A stretch of 64,000 nt of DNA from Providencia vermicola (GCF_010748935.1 NZ_CP048796.1:561001-625000); one strand, 5' to 3'; counted from the first letter of the stretch, positions 19,081-28,261 are shown. Notes: generated by a model from the sequence alone, not told the origin. Made by a program: numbers and translations.

Positions 19081-20247
19081 TCATTGTGGAATATGTTTTT
19101 TTAATACGACATAGCTGCTCAAAATGAAAAGTGCAAAAATTATTGAGACTGTATTCATTAACTGCCAGCCTAATGAAAAGAACAGCACGCCTGCGCCAAG
19201 GCTACCTAATGCACCAAAGGAATAAATCAGGAAATCAGTCATACCTTGTACTTTCGCTCTCTCATGAGATTGATAACCGTACGGTAATAATTGGGTTGTA
19301 CTGATTAAAAGTAAATTCCATGCCACTCCAACGGAAATCCCAGATAATAAGTAGTGGTAAAACTCAGTACCTAAAAGGTTAATAGTTGCAGAGAGTATGA
19401 GTAATAGAATACCGACAAAAATAATTTTTTTAGCTCCTAAGCGCTGAATCAAATGCCCAGTGAAAAATGAAGGGGCAAACATGCCAAGTACATGACATTG
19501 AAAGACGATAGCGATCAAAGGAAACGGGAAATGATTTTGTTTCATAGAGAGTGGAATAGACGCAAAAGTAAAAACAACCAATGCATAGCCAACGGCGCTC
19601 ACTATCGCAATTAATTTTAATATGGGTTGTGAATATAACTGCTTGTAACTACGCTTCACCTCCATATGATTTTGTTTTTCTGGGGGAATTTTCTTTAATG
19701 GGATGTTTAATAGTAAGATAAAGGCGAGCACATAAATGCCCACTAAGGTACTAAAAGGGCCTGCAAATGGGTATTCAGTAAAAAATCGTTGTGTGACTAC
19801 CGCGAGTGTAGGGCCGATTAAGGCGGCAGCGATTCCTCCACTCATGACTAATCCAATCGCTTTAGCATGCAAGAACTTAGGTGCCTCTTCTAATGCAGCG
19901 AAACGAAATTGTTGAGCCGTACCAATTGCAATGCCTGTAAAAAATAAGCCAAGCGAAAAGTAGGCTAAGTGATGATAAATAATGCCAATAATAGACAAGG
20001 TTGCGCCGATGATGCCCGCGATATTGCCCAAGATAAAACCTAATTTTCTGGAGTGTTTCTGCATTAAATATGCAATAGGAATGGTTGCGATAATCAGACC
20101 AATATATTGACTGAGTAATGGCAATGTGGAATAGGTGGGATCTTGGGAAAGACTTTCACCAATCACTACCGCGACCGACAGAACAATAGCATTACCTGTC
20201 GTAAACAATGCTAACGCAATAGTTAGCCACCAGACATTTTTTGGCAT
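19081..20247 (-). CDS. MFS transporter behind a MerR-type promoter
   Basis: 388 aa inner-membrane transporter with about twelve hydrophobic segments and a central basic loop (KKIPPEKQNHMEVKRSYKQ, around residues 185-203). It lacks a recognisable substrate signature; overall it resembles drug or metabolite exporters. The ATG at 20247 is preceded by GGGGGA. Its promoter (20338-20369) has the architecture used by MerR-family activators, so expression is probably induced by a small molecule, metal or redox signal. Downstream on the same strand is aarP; the gap contains no clear terminator, so read-through into aarP is possible. Confidence 0.8.
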   Translation of the reverse strand: MPKNVWWLTIALALFTTGNAIVLSVAVVIGESLSQDPTYSTLPLLSQYIGLIIATIPIAYLMQKHSRKLGFILGNIAGIIGATLSIIGIIYHHLAYFSLGLFFTGIAIGTAQQFRFAALEEAPKFLHAKAIGLVMSGGIAAALIGPTLAVVTQRFFTEYPFAGPFSTLVGIYVLAFILLLNIPLKKIPPEKQNHMEVKRSYKQLYSQPILKLIAIVSAVGYALVVFTFASIPLSMKQNHFPFPLIAIVFQCHVLGMFAPSFFTGHLIQRLGAKKIIFVGILLLILSATINLLGTEFYHYLLSGISVGVAWNLLLISTTQLLPYGYQSHERAKVQGMTDFLIYSFGALGSLGAGVLFFSLGWQLMNTVSIIFALFILSSYVVLKKHIPQ

Positions 20248-20337
20248 AATTCCCCCTCGATGCCGAAAGTTATAAACCTCAATAAAAATAAAGAGATATA
20301 TTTAATTTTTATGGTTATTGCTATCTTGTAAGGAGGG

Positions 20338-20369
20338 GATTTTACGACTTAAAGTCAACTTTAAGTCAA
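20338..20369 (-). promoter_or_regulatory. MerR-type promoter with dyad operator in a 19-bp spacer
   Basis: Reading the minus strand: -35 TTGACT, a 19-base spacer, -10 TAAAAT. A 22-base dyad (GACTTAAAGT-TG-ACTTTAAGTC, plus strand 20346-20367) lies over the end of the -35 and the spacer, with its centre 7.5 bases into the spacer, much as in mer and soxS promoters. Over-long spacers of 19-20 bp are the hallmark of MerR-family control. The MFS start codon lies about 90 bases downstream. Confidence 0.72.
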
Positions 20370-20471
20370 GAGAAAATTGATAAGAAAATGAGACTTTTTT
20401 TCAATCTGTCTAGCTAGTGATAATGACTTTATTATCCTATTTTACTAGATAATTATCCTGTTGCTGTGTGT

Positions 20472-20487
20472 TGTGATATTGATCTCA
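20472..20487 (+). promoter_or_regulatory. CRP site upstream of ilvBN leader
   Basis: TGTGA-TATTGA-TCTCA matches the CRP consensus TGTGA-N6-TCACA at 9 of 10 core positions. E. coli ilvBN is cAMP-CRP activated, consistent with this position. Confidence 0.65.
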
Positions 20488-20618
20488 TTTTAAGTTTGCT
20501 GTGAATAAAAATCGAAAAAATGATTGTTATTATGAACAATATGTGTTTTCTTAAATGCACTTACACAAAATAATGATTAATAATCTAACCAATTAAAATC
20601 GACAGACAGGATTAACCC

Positions 20619-20714
20619 GTGAACATGACTCTTCATCATTCAAACCTACTACTTACCGCGCCATCAGCCGCGGTGGTCGTGCGTGTGGTGGTGGTCGTGG
20701 GCTTAGCGCCGTAA
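20619..20714 (+). CDS. ivbL: ilvBN operon leader peptide
   Basis: 31-codon leader peptide not found by size-limited gene callers. It contains LLLTAPSAA followed by [10 protein letters not shown] and ends GLAP, closely paralleling E. coli IvbL. The run of Val with Leu codons lets ribosome stalling sense charged valyl- and leucyl-tRNA and so control the terminator at 20740. The GTG at 20619 is preferred over the in-frame ATG at 20625 because the ACAGG motif lies 8 bases upstream of GTG but 14 from ATG; either is possible. Confidence 0.9.
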   Translation: MNMTLHHSNLLLTAPSAAVVVRVVVVVGLAP

Positions 20715-20739
20715 CGGGTACAAATCAACGCAGATTTAG

Positions 20740-20773
20740 AACCCCGCCGGCGCAAACCGGACGGGGTTTTTTT
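20740..20773 (+). terminator. ilvBN attenuator
   Basis: AACCCCG-CCGG ... CCGG-A-CGGGGTT stem followed by seven T, 25 bases after the leader stop and 45 bases before the ilvB ATG. Placement between a Val-rich leader and the structural genes marks it as a transcription attenuator. Confidence 0.9.
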
Positions 20774-20818
20774 ATGACGCTCCGCCCGAATCCGCCGGCT
20801 AGTGTGAAGGATAAAATT

Positions 20819-22516
20819 ATGAGCGAGTTGGGCACAACATCACCAGATAAAACCTGTTTTACAGGTGCAGAATTAATCGTCCACCTGTTAGAAAAACATG
20901 GGATTACCATTGTTGCAGGGATCCCAGGTGGCGCGGCACTCCCTTTTTATGATGCTTTAGGCAAAAGTAAGCAGATTCGCCATATTTTGGCGCGCCATGA
21001 GCAAGGCGCTGGCTTTATTGCACAAGGCATAGCACGTACCACTGGTAAAGCGGCAGTGTGTATTTCATCAAGTGGCCCAGGGGCAACGAATTTAGTGACG
21101 GCAATTGCCGATGCTAAGCTCGATTCTATTCCATTAGTTTGTATTACAGGGCAAGTTCCTTCATCAATGATTGGTACAGATGCATTCCAAGAAGTTGATA
21201 CTTATGGAATTTCTATTCCTGTCACCAAACATAATTACTTGGTTCGTAATATCAATGAATTACCTCAAGTTATTTGTGATGCTTTTCGGATTGCAGAATC
21301 AGGACGTCCGGGACCTGTGTGGATTGATATCCCGAAGGATGTACAAACCGCGACTATCGAATTAGATTCATTACCTGAGATTCAGCCAAAAGATAAAGCC
21401 CCAAATTTTGATATGGAAAAGGTCATTCAGGCAGCTGAGATGATTAATCAGGCTAAGCGCCCAGTTCTTTATTTTGGTGGCGGGGTTATTAGTTCTGAAT
21501 CGACGGAAACGGCGATTGCTTTTGCAGAGAAAGCAACACTGCCAACAACAATGACATTGATGGCGTTAGGCACTATTCCAATGCGTCATCCACTGTATTT
21601 AGGCATGTTGGGCATGCATGCAGCGCGTAGCACTAATATGGTTATGGAAGAAGCGGACCTGTTAATTGTTATTGGAGCACGCTTTGATGACCGTGCAATA
21701 GGTCGCGCAGAAAAATTTTGCCCGAATGCCAAAATTATTCATGTGGATATCGATAAAGCAGAGATCAGCAAAATTAAACGCCCTGATATTGCTATCAATG
21801 CTGATGCAGGGCAAATCCTAGAATTATTGCTGCCATTAGTTGAGCGAAATCAGCGTGAAGAATGGATGACAAGAGTTAATGAGTTAAAACAGAACTTTCC
21901 GCTGAATTTAAGTGAGGCTGATAATCCTTTAACACATTACGGGTTAGTGTTAGCGGCAGCAAGAGCAGCAGGAGAAGACGCGATCGTGACTACGGATGTG
22001 GGACAGCATCAAATGTGGGCGGCACAAGTTTATCCGTTATCACGTCCTCGCCAGTGGTTAACATCTGGCGGCTTGGGAACCATGGGATTTGGTTTGCCGG
22101 CCGCGATTGGTGCAGCTTTAGCGAATCCTGAGAAAACGATCGTTTGTTTTTCGGGGGATGGCAGCTTGATGATGAATATTCAAGAGTTGGCTACCGCAGT
22201 TGAACATCAACTTAATATCAAAATTGTTTTGATGAACAACCAAGCATTAGGGATGGTTTACCAGCAACAAGAACTGTTTTTTGATAATCGTATTTATGCA
22301 GCCGCTTATCCATACCAAACCGATTTTATAAAAATTGCGGCAGGATTCGGCTTGCAGACCTGTGATTTAAATACAGAAGCAGATCCTGAGATGGCATTAG
22401 AAACGATTATGAATACAAAGGGTCCCTGCTTAATTCATGCCTTGATCGATGTGAACCAAAAGGTTTATCCAATGGTTCCACCGGGTGCTGCAAATATTGA
22501 TATGATCGGAGCGTAA
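20819..22516 (+). CDS. ilvB: Acetolactate synthase I large subunit
   Basis: 565 aa (E. coli IlvB 562). ThDP/FAD enzyme condensing two pyruvates, or pyruvate with 2-oxobutyrate, in branched-chain amino acid synthesis. Seen: the [15 protein letters not shown] catalytic-glutamate region, [33 protein letters not shown], and the ThDP motif [21 protein letters not shown]. The start is the ATG at 20819 with GAAGGA 7 bases upstream; the ATG at 20774 lies against the attenuator T-run and would add 15 unmatched residues. Forms an operon with ilvN (2-base gap). This is isozyme I by sequence and leader type. Confidence 0.95.
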   Translation: MSELGTTSPDKTCFTGAELIVHLLEKHGITIVAGIPGGAALPFYDALGKSKQIRHILARHEQGAGFIAQGIARTTGKAAVCISSSGPGATNLVTAIADAKLDSIPLVCITGQVPSSMIGTDAFQEVDTYGISIPVTKHNYLVRNINELPQVICDAFRIAESGRPGPVWIDIPKDVQTATIELDSLPEIQPKDKAPNFDMEKVIQAAEMINQAKRPVLYFGGGVISSESTETAIAFAEKATLPTTMTLMALGTIPMRHPLYLGMLGMHAARSTNMVMEEADLLIVIGARFDDRAIGRAEKFCPNAKIIHVDIDKAEISKIKRPDIAINADAGQILELLLPLVERNQREEWMTRVNELKQNFPLNLSEADNPLTHYGLVLAAARAAGEDAIVTTDVGQHQMWAAQVYPLSRPRQWLTSGGLGTMGFGLPAAIGAALANPEKTIVCFSGDGSLMMNIQELATAVEHQLNIKIVLMNNQALGMVYQQQELFFDNRIYAAAYPYQTDFIKIAAGFGLQTCDLNTEADPEMALETIMNTKGPCLIHALIDVNQKVYPMVPPGAANIDMIGA

Positions 22517-22518
22517 TT

Positions 22519-22803
22519 ATGGTTTTTGAACATCATCCTATCGCGTTAGAACTTATTGTCCGTAACCACCCTGGCGTCATGTCACATATTTGTGGTTTGT
22601 TTGCGCGCCGAGCATTTAATGTGGATGGCATCCTATGTATGCCAATAAAAGATAAAGATGAAAGCCGTATTTGGCTGTTAGTCCAAAAAGACGAACGCTT
22701 ATCTCAAATGGTCAATCAAGTTGAAAAATTAGAAGACGTTCGTGAAGTTCGTTTTAGCGACGATTTAAGGTTATTTGAGACCATGCAAAATTATCTGCAA
22801 TAA
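22519..22803 (+). CDS. ilvN: Acetolactate synthase I small (regulatory) subunit
   Basis: 94 aa (E. coli IlvN 96). An ACT domain ([30 protein letters not shown]) binds valine and gives feedback control and full activity to IlvB. ATG two bases after ilvB, so translation is coupled. A strong terminator follows at 22827. Confidence 0.95.
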   Translation: MVFEHHPIALELIVRNHPGVMSHICGLFARRAFNVDGILCMPIKDKDESRIWLLVQKDERLSQMVNQVEKLEDVREVRFSDDLRLFETMQNYLQ

Positions 22804-22826
22804 CGCTTAATAACAACGGCATGTCT

Positions 22827-22861
22827 ATTCAACCTACATCACGGTGTAGGTTGAATTTTTT
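22827..22861 (+). terminator. Terminator of ilvBN
   Basis: Perfect 12-bp stem ATTCAACCTACA / TGTAGGTTGAAT, 6-base loop, then a T-run. Confidence 0.92.
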
Positions 22862-22992
22862 ATCTGGCTTATGGATACAATTTAAGTACATTTGTTTGTT
22901 TTAGTTTTCAGGTGTTTCTTAAAGTGAACAATGATGATATAACAATTTCAACATCACATCATAAAGCTGTTATCTATAAGTGGATTATTTTT

Positions 22993-23655
22993 ATGCAAAA
23001 CAATATTTATCTTACTGATACTTATCTCTATGAAATTAAAACCACTATTCTCGAGTCGGGTCATGATGACGACGGGCAATGGGTGGCATTGACGGAGAAT
23101 ATCTTTCATCCTCAAGGAGGAGGGCAGCCAGCAGATATTGGTTGGATTAATGATGAGCCTGTTCGTATTAAGAAACACTCGAATGGATTAATTATTGCTT
23201 ATTTAAACTCAAACCAAGATTTGCAGAGTGGTGATACCGTTATTGCCCGTGTTGATAAGGCGCAGCGTCAACACCATGCCGCTTTACATACTACAGGACA
23301 CTTGCTGAGTTGGGTTATGTCACGTTTTGGTTGGCAGGGACAAAAAGGGCATCACTTTCCTAATGAGTCACGGGTTGAATTCAGCGCCATCGGAGATAAC
23401 GCCACACCTATCGAGCAACTTGATGATAAGCAAATAGAAATGCTAGTGAATCAATCTATCAGTGATGATTCACCTGTATTAATCGGGCAACGCGATACGT
23501 TACGGCTTTGTGGTGTTTCTGAAGGTGATGAGGTGCCATGCGGTGGTACGCATGTCGCATCACTTGGTAAAATTGAACAGTTTTCAATTAAATCAATGAA
23601 GTATAAAAAAGGCATACTGCGGATCAGTTACGACGCGAAGCATATCGAGCATTAA
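22993..23655 (+). CDS. AlaX-type alanyl-tRNA editing protein
   Basis: 220 aa from the ATG at 22993 (the frame opens at 22912 but the extra 27 residues match nothing). Free-standing editing domain related to the second half of AlaRS; such proteins hydrolyse mischarged Ser- or Gly-tRNA(Ala). The zinc-site motifs are present: HHAALHTTGHLLS (HxxxH) near residue 92 and CGGTH near residue 180; NIFHPQGGGQPADIG is the N-terminal family signature. Long AlaX forms carry both this and a glycine-rich region, which fits. The ribosome site is weak. It ends head-to-head with the XRE regulator (4-base overlap of stop regions). Confidence 0.85.
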   Translation: MQNNIYLTDTYLYEIKTTILESGHDDDGQWVALTENIFHPQGGGQPADIGWINDEPVRIKKHSNGLIIAYLNSNQDLQSGDTVIARVDKAQRQHHAALHTTGHLLSWVMSRFGWQGQKGHHFPNESRVEFSAIGDNATPIEQLDDKQIEMLVNQSISDDSPVLIGQRDTLRLCGVSEGDEVPCGGTHVASLGKIEQFSIKSMKYKKGILRISYDAKHIEH

Positions 23656-24209
23656 ATACTGTCACTGAGGTGAGAGTAGGTCATGACGACGGTTGCATTT
23701 AATTCTCCTTCCATGCAGAGGTAGGAATGGGGAAAGTCACAGCTAAAAGCATAAAAATCGCCTTCTTCTAGTAGTACTGTCTGGTCGTTTTTTAAACGTA
23801 GCATCAATGACCCTGTATGCATCATGATGTGTTCATGGGTTCCACTCATGTGAGCTGGACTATTAATGATGGCGCCACGTTTCATTTTTAGCTGCCATAT
23901 CTCAGAAATATTGCCCATATTGATCCGAAATTTAAAGAGCTGTGAATAATCGCCTTGTAGGGTGGAGGATTTGACGAAATAGGGGTAAGTTTCATGCTGT
24001 AATGCAAATAAGTCGCTCAGAGGGAAACGTAATGCAATGGCAATAGCTTCTAGCGTATCAACGCGAGGGTTGGAATCACCCGATTCTAATTTAGAGAGCG
24101 CGGCTTTTGAAATGCCTGATAGGCGCGCAAGTTCATTCAGGGATAAATTTCGTGCTTGCCTCAGATGGCGTACTTTTTGACCAATTTTAATATTGATTTT
24201 TTTATCCAT
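23652..24209 (-). CDS. XRE-family regulator with C-terminal cupin
   Basis: 185 aa two-domain transcription factor. Residues about 10-65 form a lambda-repressor-like HTH (LRQARNLSLNELARLSGISKAALSKLESG) and residues about 105-180 a cupin sensor (GTHEHIMMHTGSLMLRL, LEEGDFYAFSCDFPHSY) that binds a small ligand. Regulators of this HTH-cupin type often control a divergent transporter or catabolic gene. The TauE/SafE permease starts 222 bases away on the other strand, making it the likely target. Ligand unknown. Confidence 0.85.
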   Translation of the reverse strand: MDKKINIKIGQKVRHLRQARNLSLNELARLSGISKAALSKLESGDSNPRVDTLEAIAIALRFPLSDLFALQHETYPYFVKSSTLQGDYSQLFKFRINMGNISEIWQLKMKRGAIINSPAHMSGTHEHIMMHTGSLMLRLKNDQTVLLEEGDFYAFSCDFPHSYLCMEGELNATVVMTYSHLSDSI

Positions 24210-24317
24210 ATGCTGTCTTCCCTGAAAATTAATTTATGCTATTAATTCTAGCATCATAGCAACATTATGTCAGAAATGTACTGACGAAGGCATAATATTT
24301 TGGCAATAATCTCGAAG

Positions 24318-24369
24318 TGTGAAAATTAACGTGTTTGATAAATAAATAAGGTTTCACATTCTATCAAAC
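24318..24369. promoter_or_regulatory. Interleaved inverted repeats in regulator-permease gap
   Basis: GTTTGATA (24333-24340) pairs with TATCAAAC (24362-24369), and TGTGAAA near 24318 pairs with TTTCACA near 24352. They sit between the XRE-cupin gene and the TauE gene and are candidate operators; inferred only from symmetry and position. Confidence 0.35.
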
Positions 24370-24431
24370 AGGACTTTTTTATTTTTTCAGAAGAAATTAT
24401 AGTGAACAAAATACCCTTGTAGAGATTCACT

Positions 24432-25184
24432 ATGCCGTTTGATATTTTATCTCCAGAGATGGCAATCTGCTTTTTTACTTTACTGTGCGCTTATTTGGTC
24501 TTTGGGATGGCTGGCTTTGGTTCTGCGTTAGTCGCCACTCCAGTATTAGCGATGTATCTTCCTTTAAATATGATTGTGCCGACTCTTGCCCTTATTGACT
24601 TAACCGCGGCATTAATCAACCTTGTTAAAGATGGTAAAAACGCGGACTATCATGAAATTAAATGGATTATTCCATTGATGATCGTGGGGAGTTTAATTGG
24701 GGCTGCCATTCTATTGAAAACGCGTCCTGATATCCTGATTTTACTGTTGGGTATATTTGTTATTTTTTATGTACTGAATACGTTCTTTTCAAAGAAAGCC
24801 CAGCCACATTTGTCAAAAGCATTTGTTGTGCCTTTCAGCTTAATCGGTGGGGTTTTTAGTGCCTTATTTGGTAGTGGTGGTTTTATTTATGCTATGTATT
24901 TATCAAGCCGCATCGCAGATAAACAGCGATTTCGCATCACCCAGATGACCTTAATCGGTTTTAGTACATTGACACGTGTTATTATATTTTTAGTGATGGG
25001 TGTTTATGTCAATATGGATATTATTTTGATGGCGCTAGCTTTTTCTCCCGCTATGCTAATAGGAATCTGGGTTGGGCGCCATATTACACTGAAAATATCC
25101 CGTGATACGTTCCTTAAAATTATTAATGTTATTATTTTAATTTCAGGTGTTGCTTTGTTATATCGTTATTTTTTCATTTTATAA
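24432..25184 (+). CDS. TauE/SafE-family anion permease
   Basis: 250 aa inner-membrane protein with about eight hydrophobic segments and the internal duplication typical of TauE/SafE (formerly DUF81): FGMAGFGSALVATPVLAMYLP in the first half and GGVFSALFGSGGFIYAMYLS in the second. The family exports or imports sulfite, sulfoacetate or related organic anions; the actual substrate is unknown here. It is divergent from an HTH-cupin regulator that probably controls it. Confidence 0.85.
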   Translation: MPFDILSPEMAICFFTLLCAYLVFGMAGFGSALVATPVLAMYLPLNMIVPTLALIDLTAALINLVKDGKNADYHEIKWIIPLMIVGSLIGAAILLKTRPDILILLLGIFVIFYVLNTFFSKKAQPHLSKAFVVPFSLIGGVFSALFGSGGFIYAMYLSSRIADKQRFRITQMTLIGFSTLTRVIIFLVMGVYVNMDIILMALAFSPAMLIGIWVGRHITLKISRDTFLKIINVIILISGVALLYRYFFIL

Positions 25185-25338
25185 TCGGTGCCCAAAAATA
25201 AAAAACTATCAGTACAAAATATAGTTTATGATACGAGCGCCTTTTGTCATCTTTTGCTAGTTATGATGATGATGGGTTTTTATGTCAAAACTAACCCTAA
25301 CTAATAGTGTTTAAAATGGATGCTTCATAACGGAAGCA

Positions 25339-26541
25339 ATGAATATCAAAATGAGCTCTGATCATCAGCGTTTTCAATATCTTCGTCGTACCCCTTCATT
25401 TGCTATTTTTACGATCACGACCAGTATCGCAGTGATTGGTATTGTCATTGGACTCAGTATTCCAATGGTCGCACTGCGATTAAATAGCTATGGTGTTGGT
25501 GAGTTATATATCGGTATTATTTCTGCTGCACCTGCCTTAGGTATGTTTTTAATCGCACCGGTTGTTCAGCGTATTGTGCACTGGTGTGGAAAGCGGCAGG
25601 CGATGTTATTTGCCACGGTTGTTTCGGCTATGAGTTTATTGCCGTTGCTCAGCACGTTGCCATTGTGGTTACTTTTCCCATTACGCCTGATTACAGGACT
25701 TGCGAGTGGTGTACTTATCTGTTTAGGAGAAACGTGGATTAATGAGCTTTCTCCTGAAAATAAGCGGGGTCGAATATTGGCTATTTATACAACGGTATTT
25801 ACTGTAAGCCAGCTACTTGGTCCTTCTTTTATTGCTTATTATGGGGTTGAAGATAAGTCACCTTTACTCATTTGTACTTTGCTCCATCTTATATCCATCG
25901 CACTATTTTTAGCGATGGAACAAAAGGTGGGAGACCATATTTCAGCCACGGCAAGTGAGTCTCGTTTTTCTATTATTCAATTTGTGAAATTTGCACCCGG
26001 TATTTGTGCGGGTATCCTGTTTTTTGCCTTTTTTGATGGCACTATTTTGTCAATATTTCCTATCTATGGGATGGGGATGGGGCATACCGAAGCGATTGCA
26101 GCAATGATGATTAGTGCAATATTGGCGGGGGATGCCATTATGCAAATGCCGTTTGGTTGGCTCGCTGATCATATGAATCGTGAAAAATTATACCGAATTT
26201 GCGGCATTGTCACGTTTGGTGCAAGTTGCTTGTTGCCATTACTGATTACTCATAACGTCTTAATTTGGTTACTGTTATTTGTCTTAGGCGCAACGGCAGG
26301 GGCGATTTACACAATTGCTCTTGTGCAAATTGGACAATATTTTCGTGGCAATGACCTCATTATCGCCAATGCGGCAGCAGCAATGCTATGGGGAATTGGT
26401 AACCTTTCTGGACCATTATTAGCTGGCGTAGCGACGTCGATTTCACCATCAGGGCTGCCCGTTCTCCTAATTCTTATTGCAGCGGCATTCCTCTGGTTTA
26501 CCCGTGAGAAATATAGCGCACAGGCGACTCAGCGAGTCTAA
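25339..26541 (+). CDS. MFS transporter, YcaD-like
   Basis: 400 aa, twelve predicted membrane segments. The N-half motif LRLITGLASGVLICLGETWINELSPENKRGRILAIYTT resembles YcaD-type major-facilitator proteins of unknown substrate, and GWLADHMNREKLYR is the MFS loop 8-9 motif. ATG at 25339 or 25351 could be the start; neither has a strong ribosome site, though GGAAG precedes the first by 4 bases. It faces the GT39 gene with a long hairpin between the stops. Confidence 0.78.
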   Translation: MNIKMSSDHQRFQYLRRTPSFAIFTITTSIAVIGIVIGLSIPMVALRLNSYGVGELYIGIISAAPALGMFLIAPVVQRIVHWCGKRQAMLFATVVSAMSLLPLLSTLPLWLLFPLRLITGLASGVLICLGETWINELSPENKRGRILAIYTTVFTVSQLLGPSFIAYYGVEDKSPLLICTLLHLISIALFLAMEQKVGDHISATASESRFSIIQFVKFAPGICAGILFFAFFDGTILSIFPIYGMGMGHTEAIAAMMISAILAGDAIMQMPFGWLADHMNREKLYRICGIVTFGASCLLPLLITHNVLIWLLLFVLGATAGAIYTIALVQIGQYFRGNDLIIANAAAAMLWGIGNLSGPLLAGVATSISPSGLPVLLILIAAAFLWFTREKYSAQATQRV

Positions 26542-26547
26542 ACTGGC

Positions 26548-26580
26548 TTTCTGTGCCAGTTGTCTGAACTGGCACAGAAA
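26548..26580. terminator. 14-bp-arm hairpin between convergent genes
   Basis: TTTCTGTGCCAGTT (26548-26561) and AACTGGCACAGAAA (26567-26580) are perfect complements around GTCTG. No T-run on either side, but its place between two convergent stop codons suggests a shared transcript end. Confidence 0.65.
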
Positions 26581-26590
26581 TGTGTCTTAT

Positions 26591-28261
26591 CTATTCAACA
26601 CTCTTATAAACGACTAAATTTTCGGTAAATTCATCGGGGCGATGATCTGTCCAAAATAATGTCATACCAGATGGTGCTGGTTTAACCTGTTTTGATAATA
26701 CAATCAGCCAGCGGCAATGCGCTGGTTTTTCAAAGCGATCTTGTCGCTGATGCAGAATGTTGGTGTAGTAGTACAGCATAGGGGCTTCAGATTCGCCTAT
26801 ATTATCCGAGGCCATACAGTCATTATCATGATAATGATCATCTAGCTGTTGCGCTAAATCGACAAATACTTTTTCAAATCCTTTGGCATAGTCAATCCAA
26901 CCTACAAATAAGGTGAACGTGACCCCCCAAACAATACACATGCCTAATGCCCAGTTCTGTATGGCTCTCAATGTTATTTGTTGGCTGAGGAAGGAACCAC
27001 GTAAAAACCAAATAGCAGTGAGAAGCGTTGCAGCCACCAAAGTCAACGCTGAAAATGGCATGTGATAGCTCATGGGAAGCCATTGACTAAAAAACTGAAG
27101 CCAAGTTTCAGCATGGCCAGAAAGCGCGATCACGTAGCAAACCCAAAGAAAAATAATCAGTGCAGACCAGAATGTTGCCGCAAAATATGAAAAATAGCGT
27201 AATGCTCTCTCTGGAATAGAAAACAGTGTATTTGTACCTAAAATAGCCAATGGAGCGATAAAAGGTAATAAATAAAGTGCTCTACCTGTTGCTGACATCT
27301 GTAAAAATACAATTCCCAATAATGGGAATATTGTGACTAAATACTCATTGTGATTGCGTAATCGTTTTAAAGGGTTCCTTAAAAAATAAAGGGTTGCCAG
27401 TATTCCAGAAGGAAAGGCAAATAAAAGGACAGATGCTGGCACGCGTGTTAAGTTAGCCTTAGCGCCTAATTTTTCAACGGAAAAACCTAAAAATCGTCCA
27501 ATGTTATTTTCCCAAAACCAAGTGATAAAAAGATCTGGGTGTTGCAAATATAATAAGATAGGCCAAGGTAAAATAAAGATCAGTGAGCAAAGGCCCGCGA
27601 TGATGGCGGGTAACCAGAATGTTTTTTGCCGGCAATGCGGTAGGAAAATAGGCGTAAGTAGTAAGCTGATCCATAAGACACCAGGTACAAATACGCCTTT
27701 TGATAACAGGGTAATAGCCGTACCAGCCATAAGCCAACATGCGGATGCGACAACTTTTTCTTGGCGTATCAGCCCTAAAATGCCATATAAACCAATGGTT
27801 GCTCCTGTCACCAATGCAATATCCGTGAACATGTCATGGCTATGTCTTAAAATACCGGGAGCACAAACATAGAGTGCGAAAGCCACCCAAATACGTTTAT
27901 CCCCAATGTCTGCTGCATGGAAAGCGCGACGTGCTAGCAAAATAAAAAATGAAAAATTAACCACTGAAAACAATAGAGTAGCACTACGGGCAGCATCGTG
28001 AAGCGGCATTAAGCCAGACAGCAAATGTGAAGTGAGCGTCGCGACCCAGTAGTACAGAGGGGGCTTTTCCATAAAAGGTTCGCCCGCATTGGTAGGCACT
28101 AACCAGTTATTGGTTTCGAACATGGTTTGGATGATACCAAAGCTATAGTTCTCATCTTGCTTCCATGGCGTATGCCCATAAATACCGGGCAAAAGATAAA
28201 TAACCAGGAAGCCAATAAATAAAGTTAGTGATAATTGTTTAGGGGATAATTTTTTATACAT
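26591..28261 (-). CDS. GT39/ArnT-family membrane glycosyltransferase
   Basis: 556 aa polytopic inner-membrane protein. N-terminal pattern: first membrane helix, then HTPWKQDENYSFGIIQTM with the catalytic-type acidic pair of GT-C enzymes, followed by NNWLVPTNAGEPFMEKPPLYYW, the signature of the ArnT/PMT family, which transfers a sugar from a polyprenyl carrier to lipid A or another envelope acceptor in the periplasm. About eleven further hydrophobic segments and a C-terminal periplasmic domain follow. It is not next to arn or LPS genes, so it is likely not the aminoarabinose transferase itself; donor and acceptor unknown. Confidence 0.82.
   Translation of the reverse strand: MYKKLSPKQLSLTLFIGFLVIYLLPGIYGHTPWKQDENYSFGIIQTMFETNNWLVPTNAGEPFMEKPPLYYWVATLTSHLLSGLMPLHDAARSATLLFSVVNFSFFILLARRAFHAADIGDKRIWVAFALYVCAPGILRHSHDMFTDIALVTGATIGLYGILGLIRQEKVVASACWLMAGTAITLLSKGVFVPGVLWISLLLTPIFLPHCRQKTFWLPAIIAGLCSLIFILPWPILLYLQHPDLFITWFWENNIGRFLGFSVEKLGAKANLTRVPASVLLFAFPSGILATLYFLRNPLKRLRNHNEYLVTIFPLLGIVFLQMSATGRALYLLPFIAPLAILGTNTLFSIPERALRYFSYFAATFWSALIIFLWVCYVIALSGHAETWLQFFSQWLPMSYHMPFSALTLVAATLLTAIWFLRGSFLSQQITLRAIQNWALGMCIVWGVTFTLFVGWIDYAKGFEKVFVDLAQQLDDHYHDNDCMASDNIGESEAPMLYYYTNILHQRQDRFEKPAHCRWLIVLSKQVKPAPSGMTLFWTDHRPDEFTENLVVYKSVE

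Larger units (their letters stand above)
20248..20618. other. Divergent region between the MFS gene and the ilvBN leader
   Basis: About 370 bases holding the MerR-type promoter on the minus side and a CRP site on the plus side about 130 bases before the leader peptide. Nothing else could be supported. Confidence 0.6.
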
